Shown: positions 1-8,369, numbered from the stretch's first letter. The stretch is DNA of 64,000 nucleotides from Pseudomonas cremoricolorata (GCF_000759535.1 NZ_CP009455.1:682001-746000); one strand, 5' to 3'. A program made the numbers and translations. The notes: generated by a model from the sequence alone, not told the origin.

Positions 1-670
1 TGGTCACCGCTTCGGTGCCGATGAAGCTGAACATCACGGTGATAAAGGCGCCGATCACCGCCGACCAGCCATTGGGGGCAAAGCCGCCCTTCTCGGCGAT
101 CAGGGTGCTCAGGCCGCTCACTTCGCGGTCGGGCAGCCAGCCCATCAGGGCCGAGAAGCCCAGGCCGATGAAGGCCAGAATCGCGGTGACCTTGAGAATC
201 GCGAACCAGAACTCGAACTCGCCGTATTTGGCCACGCTGAACAGGTTGGTGCAGGCCAGCAGCAGCACCGAGGCGAGGGCGAAGATCCAGCTGTCGATCT
301 GCGGGAACCAGGCGTTGAGCACGTGCCCGGCGGCCAGGGCTTCGATGGGAATCACCAATACCCAGAACCACCAGTACAGCCAACCGATGGTGTAGCCGGC
401 CCAGCGGCCGATGGCCTGGTCGGCGTAGGTGGAGAACGAGCCGGTGTCGGGATGGGCGACGGCCATCTCACCGAGCATGCGCATGACCAGAACGACCAAG
501 GTTCCGGCCACGAAGTACGAAATGATGGTGGCTGGGCCGGCTGCCGCGATGGCGTGCCCAGAACCGACGAATAGTCCGGCGCCGATGATGCCGGCAATCG
601 ACAGCATCGTTACATGACGTGGCTTGAACCCTTGCGCAAGGGCATTGCCATCAGATCCCACGGTGTTCAT
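1..670 (-). CDS. gabP: Amino acid permease, GabP (GABA permease) type, 5' part only
   Basis: This is an inner-membrane APC-superfamily proton symporter, probably for 4-aminobutyrate or a related amino acid. The N-terminal 223 codons are visible and the gene leaves the window at base 1. The protein begins MNTVGSDGN. It shows the conserved first helix (IAGIIGAGLFVGSG), an RMLGEMAVA segment, and the block GRWAGYTIGWLYWWFWVLVI, which is closer to GabP than to CycA or ProY. A second shared block is YGEFEFWFAILK. The start is the ATG at 668-670. No strong Shine-Dalgarno precedes it, only a GAGA stretch. The family call is safe; the exact substrate is inferred from resemblance. Confidence 0.85.
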   Translation of the reverse strand, partial: MNTVGSDGNALAQGFKPRHVTMLSIAGIIGAGLFVGSGHAIAAAGPATIISYFVAGTLVVLVMRMLGEMAVAHPDTGSFSTYADQAIGRWAGYTIGWLYWWFWVLVIPIEALAAGHVLNAWFPQIDSWIFALASVLLLACTNLFSVAKYGEFEFWFAILKVTAILAFIGLGFSALMGWLPDREVSGLSTLIAEKGGFAPNGWSAVIGAFITVMFSFIGTEAVT

Positions 671-1025
671 TGATATTGTTCTCTTTTTGCTGACACAGGA
701 AAGGACGGGCAGGCGTAGGCGAACATTTCTCCTTATAGAACAATGATTAACGCAGTACTCACGCGATTTTGTTGACGTTCTACACGCTATACCCGGCACT
801 GCGCCAGCGAATTTCGGTGTCCATTTAAGCCCCCTCGGCCTGTGGGAAATTACGTGAGAACGTCTCGTTGCTGCGTGATTACGACGACGGTTATCCGATT
901 GCGTCAGATGTCGCGATTGGCATGCCTGTTTGCGTCACAGGCTGTGACGCGTGTGGTGATCAGGGGCAGGAATTCGATTGGATGGGTCGGTCGGGGGAAG
1001 GCTTGCGAGTGGATGAGTGCTGTGG
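671..1025. promoter_or_regulatory. 355-bp intergenic region upstream of the permease, with a 19-bp palindrome
   Basis: There is no convincing gene here. The region must hold the permease promoter and the 3' end of the fic transcript. The clearest element is a perfect 9-bp-arm palindrome with a one-base centre at 932-950 (GCGTCACAG / CTGTGACGC). It could be an operator, or a hairpin at the end of the fic message, but it has no T tract. The segment next to the permease start (720-780) is AT-rich, as expected of a promoter. Confidence 0.4.
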
Positions 1026-2033
1026 TCACACCCGACGGTACTGCTGGGCAGGGCTGCGAGGCGAGTCGGGATCGGTCATCTCGATCAAGCCTGCGGCCAG
1101 TGCGGGCTTGAGATAGTTCTTGTTGAACGTCGCCCGATGCGCCAGACCAAGGCGTTGCATCAATTCGCTGGCTTTGAGTGCAACCCCAGGGGTCAGCACG
1201 GCCAACAGCTTCGCTACTTGGTCGCTTACTTGTACGTTTACTTGGTCGCTTACTTGTACGGTCACGTGCTCGCTGTCGCTGGCCTCGCGCAGCGCCTGCT
1301 CCAGCGCTTCAAGCATGAACACCACGAACGGCGTAGCCTCAGCGGCCTGATCCGCTGAAGCCAATGCTGCGGAGTAAGCCTCCTGCCGGGCGCAGATCAC
1401 CGATTCCACTGGCAGGTAAGCCAGGACCGGACGCCAGCGGCTGAGAATCAAGGTTTGCCACAACCGTCCCATCCGCCCATTGCCATCGGCGAAGGGGTGG
1501 ATGAACTCGAATTCGTAGTGGAAGACACAACTGTTGATCAACGGCGGCCAGTCACTGCTCGCCAACCAGCCCAGCAGATCCTGCATCAGCGAGCTCAAGC
1601 GACTGGCGGGAGGGGCCATGTGCAACAGGCGTTGTTCTCGATAGATCCCAACGCCGCTGTTGCGCAGTTGGCCTGCGTCATCGATCAAGCCATGCATGAG
1701 CAGACGATGCGCGGCCAGCAGATCGTTCAACCGTGCAGGATTCCAGCCCGGCATCGCTTCGTAGGCCTGGAAGGCGTTGCGCACTTCCTGAATTTCCCGC
1801 GGCAGCCCAAGCACACGTTTGCCATCCAGCACAGCCGTCACTTGCTCGACATCGAGGGTATTGTTTTCGATGGCCAGCGAGGCCTGGATGGTGCGAATGC
1901 GGTTGCCGCGCCGCAACTGCGGGGCCATGGCCGCTTCGCGCCTGGCGGTCAGCACCCCGACCTGCTCGCTGATGTCGGCGACCAGCGCGAGCATGCGTGG
2001 GGTGATAGTCAGTGGGGGCTGGTAAGACTTCAT
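1026..2033 (-). CDS. Fic-domain protein AMP-transferase, class II (N-terminal inhibitory helix)
   Basis: This is a predicted cytoplasmic enzyme that transfers AMP from ATP to hydroxyl side chains of target proteins. With the ATG at 2033 it has 335 residues. The canonical Fic loop HPFADGNGRMGR lies at about 179-190, with the catalytic His followed by the phosphate-binding NGR. An upstream SLAIEN sequence (about 52-57) fits the (S/T)xxxE(G/N) inhibitory motif, placing it among N-terminally auto-inhibited Fic proteins. The C-terminal third looks like a winged-helix segment (ASELMQRLGLAHRATF). Before it is an 8-residue direct repeat, VQVSDQVN/VQVSDQVA, encoded by a 24-bp tandem duplication. Start choice is uncertain, because an in-frame ATG also exists at 2069 and neither has a strong Shine-Dalgarno. 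No antitoxin gene is adjacent; the inhibitory helix is internal. Confidence 0.9.
   Translation of the reverse strand: MKSYQPPLTITPRMLALVADISEQVGVLTARREAAMAPQLRRGNRIRTIQASLAIENNTLDVEQVTAVLDGKRVLGLPREIQEVRNAFQAYEAMPGWNPARLNDLLAAHRLLMHGLIDDAGQLRNSGVGIYREQRLLHMAPPASRLSSLMQDLLGWLASSDWPPLINSCVFHYEFEFIHPFADGNGRMGRLWQTLILSRWRPVLAYLPVESVICARQEAYSAALASADQAAEATPFVVFMLEALEQALREASDSEHVTVQVSDQVNVQVSDQVAKLLAVLTPGVALKASELMQRLGLAHRATFNKNYLKPALAAGLIEMTDPDSPRSPAQQYRRV
1216..1263 (-). repeat. 24-bp tandem direct repeat inside fic
   Basis: There are two copies of a 24-bp unit (1216-1239 and 1240-1263) that differ only in the last three bases. They are in frame and encode the repeated VQVSDQV octapeptide of the Fic protein. 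The unit length is a multiple of three, so gain or loss of copies would lengthen or shorten the linker without breaking the frame. Confidence 0.85.
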
Positions 2034-2069
2034 GGTTGGCACTCTGGAGCGCTGAATATCGGAGCGCAT

Positions 2070-2400
2070 CCTATCACTTGCGGGTTTGCTGGTAAGGCTT
2101 CAATCAGGCACGGGTTCTAGCCACTCTCGTCTCCGCGGTGGCTGCTCATGTCGCTAAAACCCCTTTTCAGCGACACGTTCTTCACTTGAGCCTAGTGGCA
2201 CCGCTCTGCAATGGCGGTAGTGGCGATATGCCTCCATCTGGTCGGTGGGCACTGGGACGAAGTGTCAGAGAATTCCGAATCTTTCTGCGAATGCTTCAGG
2301 TCCCGAGACTAGAGATTTATCCTACCGACGCTGCAGCCGTTTCAATATTGCCGGCCAAGTTCATAGGGACTAGCTTCCCCAAGTCGCCCCGATTGGCGAC
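2070..2400. other. Intergenic stretch without recognisable gene
   Basis: No frame here has coding character or a supported start. The region lies between the divergently read fic and the small DUF3077/DUF6124 gene and should contain both promoters. I could not single out a convincing -35/-10 pair. Confidence 0.4.
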
Positions 2401-2517
2401 GGGGTGTGAGAGCCCGGTGATGCATCGTGCCAGTGTTATGGCAGCCGTTCGTGGGCAGGCTTCGGCCTGGCCGGAATTCCGATGCTCGCCGGTCTCTCAC
2501 CCCGCGAGCGGCTGCCA
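2401..2517 (+). promoter_or_regulatory. Putative structured mRNA leader upstream of the DUF3077/DUF6124 gene
   Basis: Four complementary segments lie in the order A-B-A'-B'. A (2401-2417, GGGGTGtgAGAGcCCGG) can pair with A' (2489-2503) over about 14 bp. B (2439-2447, TGGCAGCCG) can pair with B' (2509-2517), which would make a pseudoknot-like interleaved fold. B can alternatively fold back on TGCCA at 2428-2432, giving a competing hairpin. Between them is a 5-bp stem capped by a TTCG tetraloop (2456-2469). The density of complementarity points to a folded RNA rather than a protein-binding DNA site. The function is unknown. Confidence 0.5.
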
Positions 2518-2577
2518 CCCAGGATTTTGTGAGAGGAATCTGTCTGGCAGCTCCTGCTAAGACATCGGAGTTCACTC

Positions 2578-2856
2578 ATGAAAAAGCTCGTCCCCGATCC
2601 ACCCCGCAAACTCATCCACACCCCCTACTTGTCCATCCACAGCGACCTCAGCCCAGAGGATGCCCTGGCCTACGCCGCGCAACTGCTGCGCAGCATCGAA
2701 GACGTTCTCGACGAATACTGCCTGGCCAGTGCAGGCGCGCCCGGTGTGGGCATGCTGATCGGCGCTGCGCATGCGGCGCGTACCGGTCAGGCGTTGCTGG
2801 GGCATGCGTTGCAGCCGCCAACGCCCGTGATCCCCGCACTCCAGACGACGCCCTGA
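2578..2856 (+). CDS. Small DUF3077/DUF6124-type protein
   Basis: This is a 92-residue cytoplasmic protein without signal peptide or membrane segment. It starts MKKLVPDPPRKLIHTPYLS and continues with an acidic/helical block (LSPEDALAYAAQLLRSIEDVL). This pattern is typical of the short Pseudomonas proteins grouped as DUF3077/DUF6124, which occur in several paralogous copies per genome and have no established function. The ATG at 2578 follows a GGAG Shine-Dalgarno by 6 nt. It lies about 60 bases downstream of the structured leader described at 2401-2517, and a hairpin terminator follows the stop. Family assignment is from recall of the N-terminal pattern. Confidence 0.75.
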   Translation: MKKLVPDPPRKLIHTPYLSIHSDLSPEDALAYAAQLLRSIEDVLDEYCLASAGAPGVGMLIGAAHAARTGQALLGHALQPPTPVIPALQTTP

Positions 2857-2860
2857 ACGA

Positions 2861-2886
2861 CAACGGCCCGTAAAGACGGGCCGTTG
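2861..2886. terminator. Hairpin terminator after the DUF3077/DUF6124 gene
   Basis: This is a perfect 11-bp stem (CAACGGCCCGT / ACGGGCCGTTG) with an AAAG loop, 4 bases after the stop codon. The T tract is weak. It lies between two convergent genes and could serve both. Confidence 0.7.
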
Positions 2887-2902
2887 CTGTATACGCCGAG
2901 CG

Positions 2903-5305
2903 TTACGCCGAAGCGTCAGGGGCCGGCGTGCCGCCCTGCAACAGCAACATGCTCTGCGGCGACGACAAGGCAATGCCTTCTTCGCGCAGACGGCCGAGGA
3001 TGGTGAACAGCAGGTCGCTACGGGCACCCGAGACCTGCCGCGGGCCAGCCACGTAGCCGCTGACCGCCAGCACCATGCCGGCGGCGGTGATGTCCTTGAA
3101 GCTCACCGACGGCGCCGGGGCGTCGAGGATGCCTTCGTGCTCGTGGTACGCGGTCAGCAGCAGTTCGCGGACCTTGTTGGCATCGGTGTCCAGCGGCAGG
3201 GTCAGGGTGATGCCGACCACGCCCAAGGCGTTGGCCATGGTCACGTTGCGCACGTTCTGCGAGATGAACTGCGAGTTGGGCACGATCACCGTCGAGCGGT
3301 CGGACATCTGGATTTCCGTGGCGCGCACGTTGATCCGGCGAATGTCGCCCTCGACCCCGGCCAGGCTTACCCAGTCGCCGACCTTGACCGGCCGCTCGGT
3401 GAGCAGGATCAGGCCGGAAATGAAGTTCTGCACGATCTGCTGCAAGCCGAAACCGATACCCACCGACAGCGCACTGACCACCCAGGTCAGGCTGGTGAGG
3501 TTGATGTGCAGGGTCGACATCACCAGTGATGCCAGGAACAAAAAACCGATGTAGCCGACCAGGGTCACCAGCGAGGCACGCATGCCGGCGTCCATGTCGG
3601 TGTCGGGCAGCAGGCGTTCGCCCAGCCAGCGCTTGAGCACACGGATGGCGAACAGGCCGCCGAAGAAGATCGCCACGGCAAGGAAGATGTCGGTGGGCAT
3701 CAGGTTGAGGTTGCCGAGCAGCTTGCCACCGCTGCCGTCCCACTCTCCCAGGCTCATCAGCAGCTCGCCTGGGCTGGTGCCGGACGGCAGGAAGGCGAAC
3801 ATCGCCGCGATGAACAGCATCAGGGTGCGACCGACGCCGGCAAGAATGGTGCTGGCCTGGGCCTGGTGGCGGTGTTGCAGCCCCAGCGCCGAGGCCAGTG
3901 CCAGGCCACCGGGTTGACGCGGCGAGAGCAGGTTTTCGCAGAGGTCGCCGAACACCGTGACCATCAGGTAGGCGCAGGTGGCGACCACGCTGATCCACAG
4001 CAACTTGGCGGTGAGGAAGTAGGCCAGGGTCAGGAAGCCGGTGAGCAGCGCGACGATGATCACCAGCACCCACACCAGCATGACGAACGGAATCAGCCCG
4101 GCCAGCCCTGATGGACGCGGCAGGTCGTGCCGCCGGCGGCTGCGGCGGTAGCACACCAGTGCGCCCAGGAACAGGCCCGAGACCACCAGCGCGGTCAGGC
4201 CGTTGCTGGCCAGGGTCAGCGCCAGGCTGGTGCCGATCACGCTGTTGATGCGCTCGACGGTGAGCAGCAGCATCAGCGCCAGGGCCAGCGCCTGGGGGAA
4301 CCAGCCCAGGGCGCTGGCGATTTCATCGGGGATCGGCGGCAGGCGCCAGGACGGGCGTTGCAGCATCAGCATGGCGCGGCCAAGCCCGGCGATGAAGGCG
4401 CTGAACACCACCAGGGTGAGGATGTGGTCGGTCAGGCTGGTCAGGTCGGTGCTGAGTTCGGCGCTGGTCTCAAGACCCCAACGCACCAGCGACACCGCGC
4501 CCCCGATGGTGCTCAGGGTCGCCAGGCTGACGCCCAGGGCCAGGGCGCTGCGGCGCAGGCGTCCTTCCGGCAGCCAACGCACCACCAGGTAGGCCAAGGC
4601 CTTTTCCAGCAGGCGGCGACCCAGCGTCCACACCAGTACGGCGGCCAGCAGGCTGCTGAGGAACAGCCAGCGATGCTCTGCACTGAAGGCGCTGGCCACG
4701 GCCTCGGCGGCGTCGTTGCGCAGGGTGGCCAGACGCGCCACGTCTTCATCGGTGGGGCGCACCAGGCTCGACCAGAACGCCGGACTCAGCGGGCTCGCGG
4801 CGCGGCTGGTGATCTGCGAGTTGAACAGGCTGCGGCGCAGGTTGACGATCTGCGTCGACAGGTCACGGGCCGACTGGGCAAGGTCGGTGGCCTGCTTCTG
4901 TTCGGCTTGCAACGACTTTTGCTGGACAGTGAGCTGTTTGCGCTGCTGGGTCAGGGTGTCGGGCTCATCGGCCTGGGGCGAGCCGACCACGCTCAGCTGA
5001 TCGGCGACCCGCTGCACATCGGTGGTGCGTTGGGTGGCAAGATCCGCAGCCTGACGCTGTACTTGCAGCGCGGCCTGGCGCAGTTGTGACAGCAGGTCAT
5101 CGTTGGCGCTGCTGGTGACACCCTGGCGCACCTGATCGAGGCGCGCGCCGAGCTGCTCGAGGCTGGCGTTGTCCTCCAGGCTCTGCTGCTCGACCACCGC
5201 CGGGCGCGGCGCCGGGTCGGCAGTGGCCGCCCAGGCGGGCATGGCGACCCACAGCAACAGGGCCAGCAGCCCCATGCAGAAACGGTCAAGGCGGATGGGC
5301 CTCAT
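2903..5305 (-). CDS. MscS-family mechanosensitive channel with N-terminal DUF3772 domain
   Basis: This is an inner-membrane channel of 800 residues, predicted to gate under hypo-osmotic membrane tension. It has a cleavable signal peptide (FCMGLLALLLWVAMPAWAATA). A long glutamine-rich periplasmic coiled coil follows (about 40-170), ending in the DUF3772 segment. Then come about ten membrane helices and a C-terminal MscS module (about 590-780). The pore helix region contains the family block QNFISGLILLTERPVKVGDW and the beta domain VIVPNSQFISQNVRN. The layout resembles the large MscK/YbdG-like members rather than the 280-residue MscS. The ATG at 5305 has an AGAGGA Shine-Dalgarno. It probably forms its own transcription unit. 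Confidence 0.9.
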   Translation of the reverse strand: MRPIRLDRFCMGLLALLLWVAMPAWAATADPAPRPAVVEQQSLEDNASLEQLGARLDQVRQGVTSSANDDLLSQLRQAALQVQRQAADLATQRTTDVQRVADQLSVVGSPQADEPDTLTQQRKQLTVQQKSLQAEQKQATDLAQSARDLSTQIVNLRRSLFNSQITSRAASPLSPAFWSSLVRPTDEDVARLATLRNDAAEAVASAFSAEHRWLFLSSLLAAVLVWTLGRRLLEKALAYLVVRWLPEGRLRRSALALGVSLATLSTIGGAVSLVRWGLETSAELSTDLTSLTDHILTLVVFSAFIAGLGRAMLMLQRPSWRLPPIPDEIASALGWFPQALALALMLLLTVERINSVIGTSLALTLASNGLTALVVSGLFLGALVCYRRSRRRHDLPRPSGLAGLIPFVMLVWVLVIIVALLTGFLTLAYFLTAKLLWISVVATCAYLMVTVFGDLCENLLSPRQPGGLALASALGLQHRHQAQASTILAGVGRTLMLFIAAMFAFLPSGTSPGELLMSLGEWDGSGGKLLGNLNLMPTDIFLAVAIFFGGLFAIRVLKRWLGERLLPDTDMDAGMRASLVTLVGYIGFLFLASLVMSTLHINLTSLTWVVSALSVGIGFGLQQIVQNFISGLILLTERPVKVGDWVSLAGVEGDIRRINVRATEIQMSDRSTVIVPNSQFISQNVRNVTMANALGVVGITLTLPLDTDANKVRELLLTAYHEHEGILDAPAPSVSFKDITAAGMVLAVSGYVAGPRQVSGARSDLLFTILGRLREEGIALSSPQSMLLLQGGTPAPDASA

Positions 5306-5359
5306 CGGTTGGTCCTCTTTACGGTGTTACGTGTTGAATGAATTCGGGGGGCTGTTCAC

Positions 5360-5408
5360 AACCCTGAAGCGGCTTCAGCCGCGAAGGCCGGCGACGCCGG
5401 CTAGGGTT
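5360..5408. repeat. Compound palindrome (two hairpins inside an outer stem), REP-like or terminator
   Basis: The outer arms AACCCT (5360-5365) and AGGGTT (5403-5408) enclose two perfect inner palindromes. One is CTGAAGC-G-GCTTCAG (5364-5378), which overlaps the outer arm by two bases. The other is GCCGGC-GAC-GCCGGC (5387-5401). The element sits just after the rhlE stop and before the channel gene, both read leftward. It may end rhlE transcription or be a short interspersed palindromic element of the kind common in P. putida. Confidence 0.55.
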
Positions 5409-5428
5409 CTCGGAGCCAGAGCAGAGGC

Positions 5429-6757
5429 TCAGGACTTGCCCTTCTTGCGCGGCCCGCCATTGAAACTGGGCACCTTGCGCACCGGTTTGACCGCCGGCGC
5501 GTCCGATCCACTGCTGTCCATCCACTTGCCCAGACCGCGCTTGGCAGCGGTTTCCTTGGGCTTTTTCGGTTTCTTCGGTTTCTTGATCACCTGGCCACTG
5601 GCATCGGTCTGCGGCACGCGGTGGTCGGGGATGAAATCGGGCTCGTCATGCCGTGGCAAGGTCTGGCGGGTCAGCACTTCGATGGCGGCCAGCAGTTGCA
5701 CTTCATCGGCGCACACCAGCGAGATTGCCTCGCCGCTGTTGCCGGCACGGCCGGTACGGCCGATGCGGTGCACGTAATCTTCGGCGACGATCGGCAGGTC
5801 GAGGTTGACCACCAGCGGCAGGTCATCGATGTCCAGGCCGCGGGCGGCGACATCGGTGGCCACCAGCACCTGGATTTCCCGCTGTTTGAAACTGTCCAGG
5901 GCGCGCTGGCGGGTGGCCTGGGGGCGGTCGCCGTGGATGCCGTCGGCCTTGATGCCCTCGCCCTGCAGGCGCTCGACCAATTGATCGACGCCGTTGCGGG
6001 TCTTGGCGAACACCAGCACCTGGCCCCAGCGTTTCTTGCGCAGCAGGTGGCAGAACAGGTCGGCCTTGCGCTTCTTGTCGACCGTCACCAGCCATTGCTT
6101 GACGGTACTGGCGGTGACGTTGCGCGGGCTGACTTCGATGCTCAGCGGGTCGTTCAGCGCAAGGCCTGCGAGCAGACGGATCTGCTCGGAGAAGGTCGCC
6201 GAGAACAGCAGCGTCTGGCGCTTGCGCGGCAAGGCGGCGTACACCGCCTGCAGCTCTTCGGCAAAGCCCAGGTCGAGCATGCGGTCGGCTTCATCGAGCA
6301 CCAGGGTCTGCACCTGACCGAACTTCAGCGCGTTCTGGCGGAACAGGTCGAGCAGACGCCCGGGGGTCGCCACCAGCAGGTCGACACCGCGGCGCAGGCG
6401 CATCATCTGTGGGTTGATGCTGACACCGCCGTACACCGCATAGGTGCTGAGCGGCAGGTGCTCGGCGTAGGCGCGCAGGTTGGCGTGAACCTGTTCGGCC
6501 AGCTCGCGGGTCGGCACCAGCACCAGCGCGCGGATCGAGTTGCTGGCGACTTTTTCCCCTTCCATCGCCAGACGCTGCAGCAACGGCAGGCCGAAACCTG
6601 CGGTCTTGCCGGTGCCGGTCTGCGCCGCGGCCATCAGGTCACGGCCGGCCAGCACGGCAGGAATGGCCTTGGCCTGAATCGGCGTGGGGGTGGTGTAGTC
6701 CATCTGCTGCAAGACGTGCAGCAGCGGTTCGATCAGGCCGAGGTTGGCGAAAGTCAT
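5429..6757 (-). CDS. rhlE: DEAD-box ATP-dependent RNA helicase RhlE
   Basis: This 442-residue cytoplasmic RNA helicase remodels structured RNA in ribosome assembly and RNA decay. The RecA1 domain shows the Q-motif region (TPIQAKAIP), Walker A AAQTGTGKT, PTRELA, TPGRLLD, the DEAD box and SAT. The RecA2 domain shows ATDVAARGLDI and HRIGRTGR. A lysine-rich tail (KKPKKPKKPKE, then NGGPRKKGKS) is the usual low-complexity RNA-binding extension of RhlE. Length and motif order fit RhlE rather than SrmB or DbpA. The downstream compound palindrome probably ends the transcript. Confidence 0.95.
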   Translation of the reverse strand: MTFANLGLIEPLLHVLQQMDYTTPTPIQAKAIPAVLAGRDLMAAAQTGTGKTAGFGLPLLQRLAMEGEKVASNSIRALVLVPTRELAEQVHANLRAYAEHLPLSTYAVYGGVSINPQMMRLRRGVDLLVATPGRLLDLFRQNALKFGQVQTLVLDEADRMLDLGFAEELQAVYAALPRKRQTLLFSATFSEQIRLLAGLALNDPLSIEVSPRNVTASTVKQWLVTVDKKRKADLFCHLLRKKRWGQVLVFAKTRNGVDQLVERLQGEGIKADGIHGDRPQATRQRALDSFKQREIQVLVATDVAARGLDIDDLPLVVNLDLPIVAEDYVHRIGRTGRAGNSGEAISLVCADEVQLLAAIEVLTRQTLPRHDEPDFIPDHRVPQTDASGQVIKKPKKPKKPKETAAKRGLGKWMDSSGSDAPAVKPVRKVPSFNGGPRKKGKS

Positions 6758-6811
6758 GGCAATACCGTCAGGGGTTCAGCGAAGCCGGCAAGTTTACCGC
6801 AACGCCCTGCC

Positions 6812-7726
6812 CTACTTGCACATTTTGCCTTCCACCGGGACCACCGGCGCGCGCCGCCATTGCGGCAGGCCAATCAGCACCACCGCGCCGATGATCACCG
6901 CCATGGCCAGGCATTCCTCGACGCCTACCTGCTCGCCAGCGAAGACGATGCCGAGCAGCACCGCCACGGCCGGGTTGACGTAGGCGTAACTGGTGGCCGC
7001 CGCCGGACGCACGTGCTTGAGCAGGTACATGTAGGCGCTGAAGGCCAGAATCGAGCCGAACAGAATCAGGTAGATCAACGCGCCCCAACCCGCGGCGCTG
7101 GGCGCCTGGGTCATGCGTTCGCCGCTCAGGGCACTGGCCAGCAGCAGGATCGCGCCGCCCCAGAGCATCTCGCAGGCCGCCGCCATGGCGCCCTGGGGCA
7201 GCGGTAGGCGTTTGCTCCACACCGAGCCGAACGCCCAGGCCGCCGCAGCGAAGAGGATCAGCACCGCGCCCATGGGGCTGGCTTGCAGGTTGGAGCCCAG
7301 GTTGAGCAGGCCGATACCGGCCAGGCCCAGCAGAATGCCGGCCCATTCCAGGCGCGAGTTGCGGTAGCCGAACAGCAGCCCGAAAAGCAAGGTGAACAGC
7401 GGCACCGTGGCCACCGCCAGCGCCGCGACGCCGGACGACACCCCGGCGTGCTCGGCCAGGGTCACGCCGCCATTGCCGCAGCTGAGCAGCAGAAAACCGA
7501 TCGCCCCGGTCGCCCGCCACTGCGGCCAGCTCGGCGCAGGAGCGCCGCGCCAGCGCAGAAAGCCATACAGCAGCGCGCCAGCGATGACGAAGCGCACCCC
7601 GGCCATCAGCATCGGTGGCCAGGATTCGACACCGATGCGAATCATCAGGTAGGTGGAGCCCCAGACGACATACAGGGCAAAGAACGCGCCGATCAACAAC
7701 AGCGGGAAACGACGGGGGGCAGGCAT
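6812..7726 (-). CDS. yedA: DMT-superfamily exporter YedA (EamA family)
   Basis: This 304-residue inner-membrane protein has ten predicted helices made of two EamA repeats. It belongs to the drug/metabolite transporter superfamily. The N-terminal block FALYVVWGSTYLMIRIGVES, the central AEHAGVSSGVAALAVATVPL and the second-repeat block ATSYAYVNPAVAVLLG match the E. coli YedA pattern closely. The substrate is not established; members are usually treated as amino acid or drug exporters. It is read leftward, upstream of rhlE with a 54-bp gap, and could share its transcript. Confidence 0.88.
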   Translation of the reverse strand: MPAPRRFPLLLIGAFFALYVVWGSTYLMIRIGVESWPPMLMAGVRFVIAGALLYGFLRWRGAPAPSWPQWRATGAIGFLLLSCGNGGVTLAEHAGVSSGVAALAVATVPLFTLLFGLLFGYRNSRLEWAGILLGLAGIGLLNLGSNLQASPMGAVLILFAAAAWAFGSVWSKRLPLPQGAMAAACEMLWGGAILLLASALSGERMTQAPSAAGWGALIYLILFGSILAFSAYMYLLKHVRPAAATSYAYVNPAVAVLLGIVFAGEQVGVEECLAMAVIIGAVVLIGLPQWRRAPVVPVEGKMCK

Positions 7727-7832
7727 GACGGATTACTCGGGTTCCGTTGACGGGTAAGCCCAGTGTACGGCCCCCACGCTGCTGCGGCCCGTAACAATAC
7801 GCAACTAAATCACCTGCACACTTGTGGATGAC

Positions 7833-8312
7833 TCAGTTGCGCAAAAGCAGTCTTCCTTCCACCGGCACGTAGCGGCTGGCGGCGCGTACCAGCGACATCG
7901 CGGTCAGCCCCTGCACGCCGTACACCACCGCTTCCACGCCATGACGCTCGATCACCCGCTGCAACAGCAGATCGAAGTCGCCGTCACCGGAGGCCAGCAC
8001 CACCTGATCGACCCGGCTCGCCGCATCGACCACATCGAGGGTGATGCCCACGTCCCAGTCGCCCTTGGCCGACCCGTCGCTGCGCTGAATATAGGGCTTG
8101 AGGCGCACGTCGAAACCCAGGTTGCGCAAAATCTGCTGGAACTGCCGCTGCTTGGGGTCGCCACGGTCGATGGCGTAGGCCACCGCCTCGACGATCGTGC
8201 CCTCGGCACTGACCTCGGCCCACAGCGCCGCGTAATTGAAATGACAACCGTGCGCCTGGCGCACGGTGTAATAGAGGTTCTGCACGTCGGCGAACAGCGC
8301 GATCTTCTTCAT
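7833..8312 (-). CDS. NYN-domain (LabA/PIN-like) putative RNase
   Basis: This is a 159-residue soluble protein consisting of one NYN domain, a PIN-like nuclease fold. Conserved acidic positions are visible as FADVQN at the first strand, DWDVGITLDV in the middle and ASGDGDFDLL near the third strand, matching the metal-binding Asp set of LabA/TIGR00288-type proteins. The cellular RNA substrate is unknown. The ATG at 8312 is preferred over the in-frame GTG at 8318, because an AGGAG Shine-Dalgarno lies 5 nt before it. It is read leftward, downstream of the DUF2076 gene. Confidence 0.85.
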   Translation of the reverse strand: MKKIALFADVQNLYYTVRQAHGCHFNYAALWAEVSAEGTIVEAVAYAIDRGDPKQRQFQQILRNLGFDVRLKPYIQRSDGSAKGDWDVGITLDVVDAASRVDQVVLASGDGDFDLLLQRVIERHGVEAVVYGVQGLTAMSLVRAASRYVPVEGRLLLRN

Positions 8313-8369
8313 CGTCACTCCTGTAGGCGACCCGGCCTGGCGGCTAAGTCGCGGAGTATGCCAGAGGCA

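Noticed and set aside
667..726. A 19-codon upstream frame overlapping the permease start as ATGA (MFAYACPSFPVSAKREQYQ)
   Set aside because: The AAGGAG before it is only 2 nt from the ATG, too close for efficient initiation, and the peptide has no recognisable attenuator feature.
918..933. Sigma-54-like sequence TGGCATgcctgTTTGC on the + strand
   Set aside because: The GG-to-GC spacing is one base too long, the -24 element is imperfect, and no rightward gene follows.
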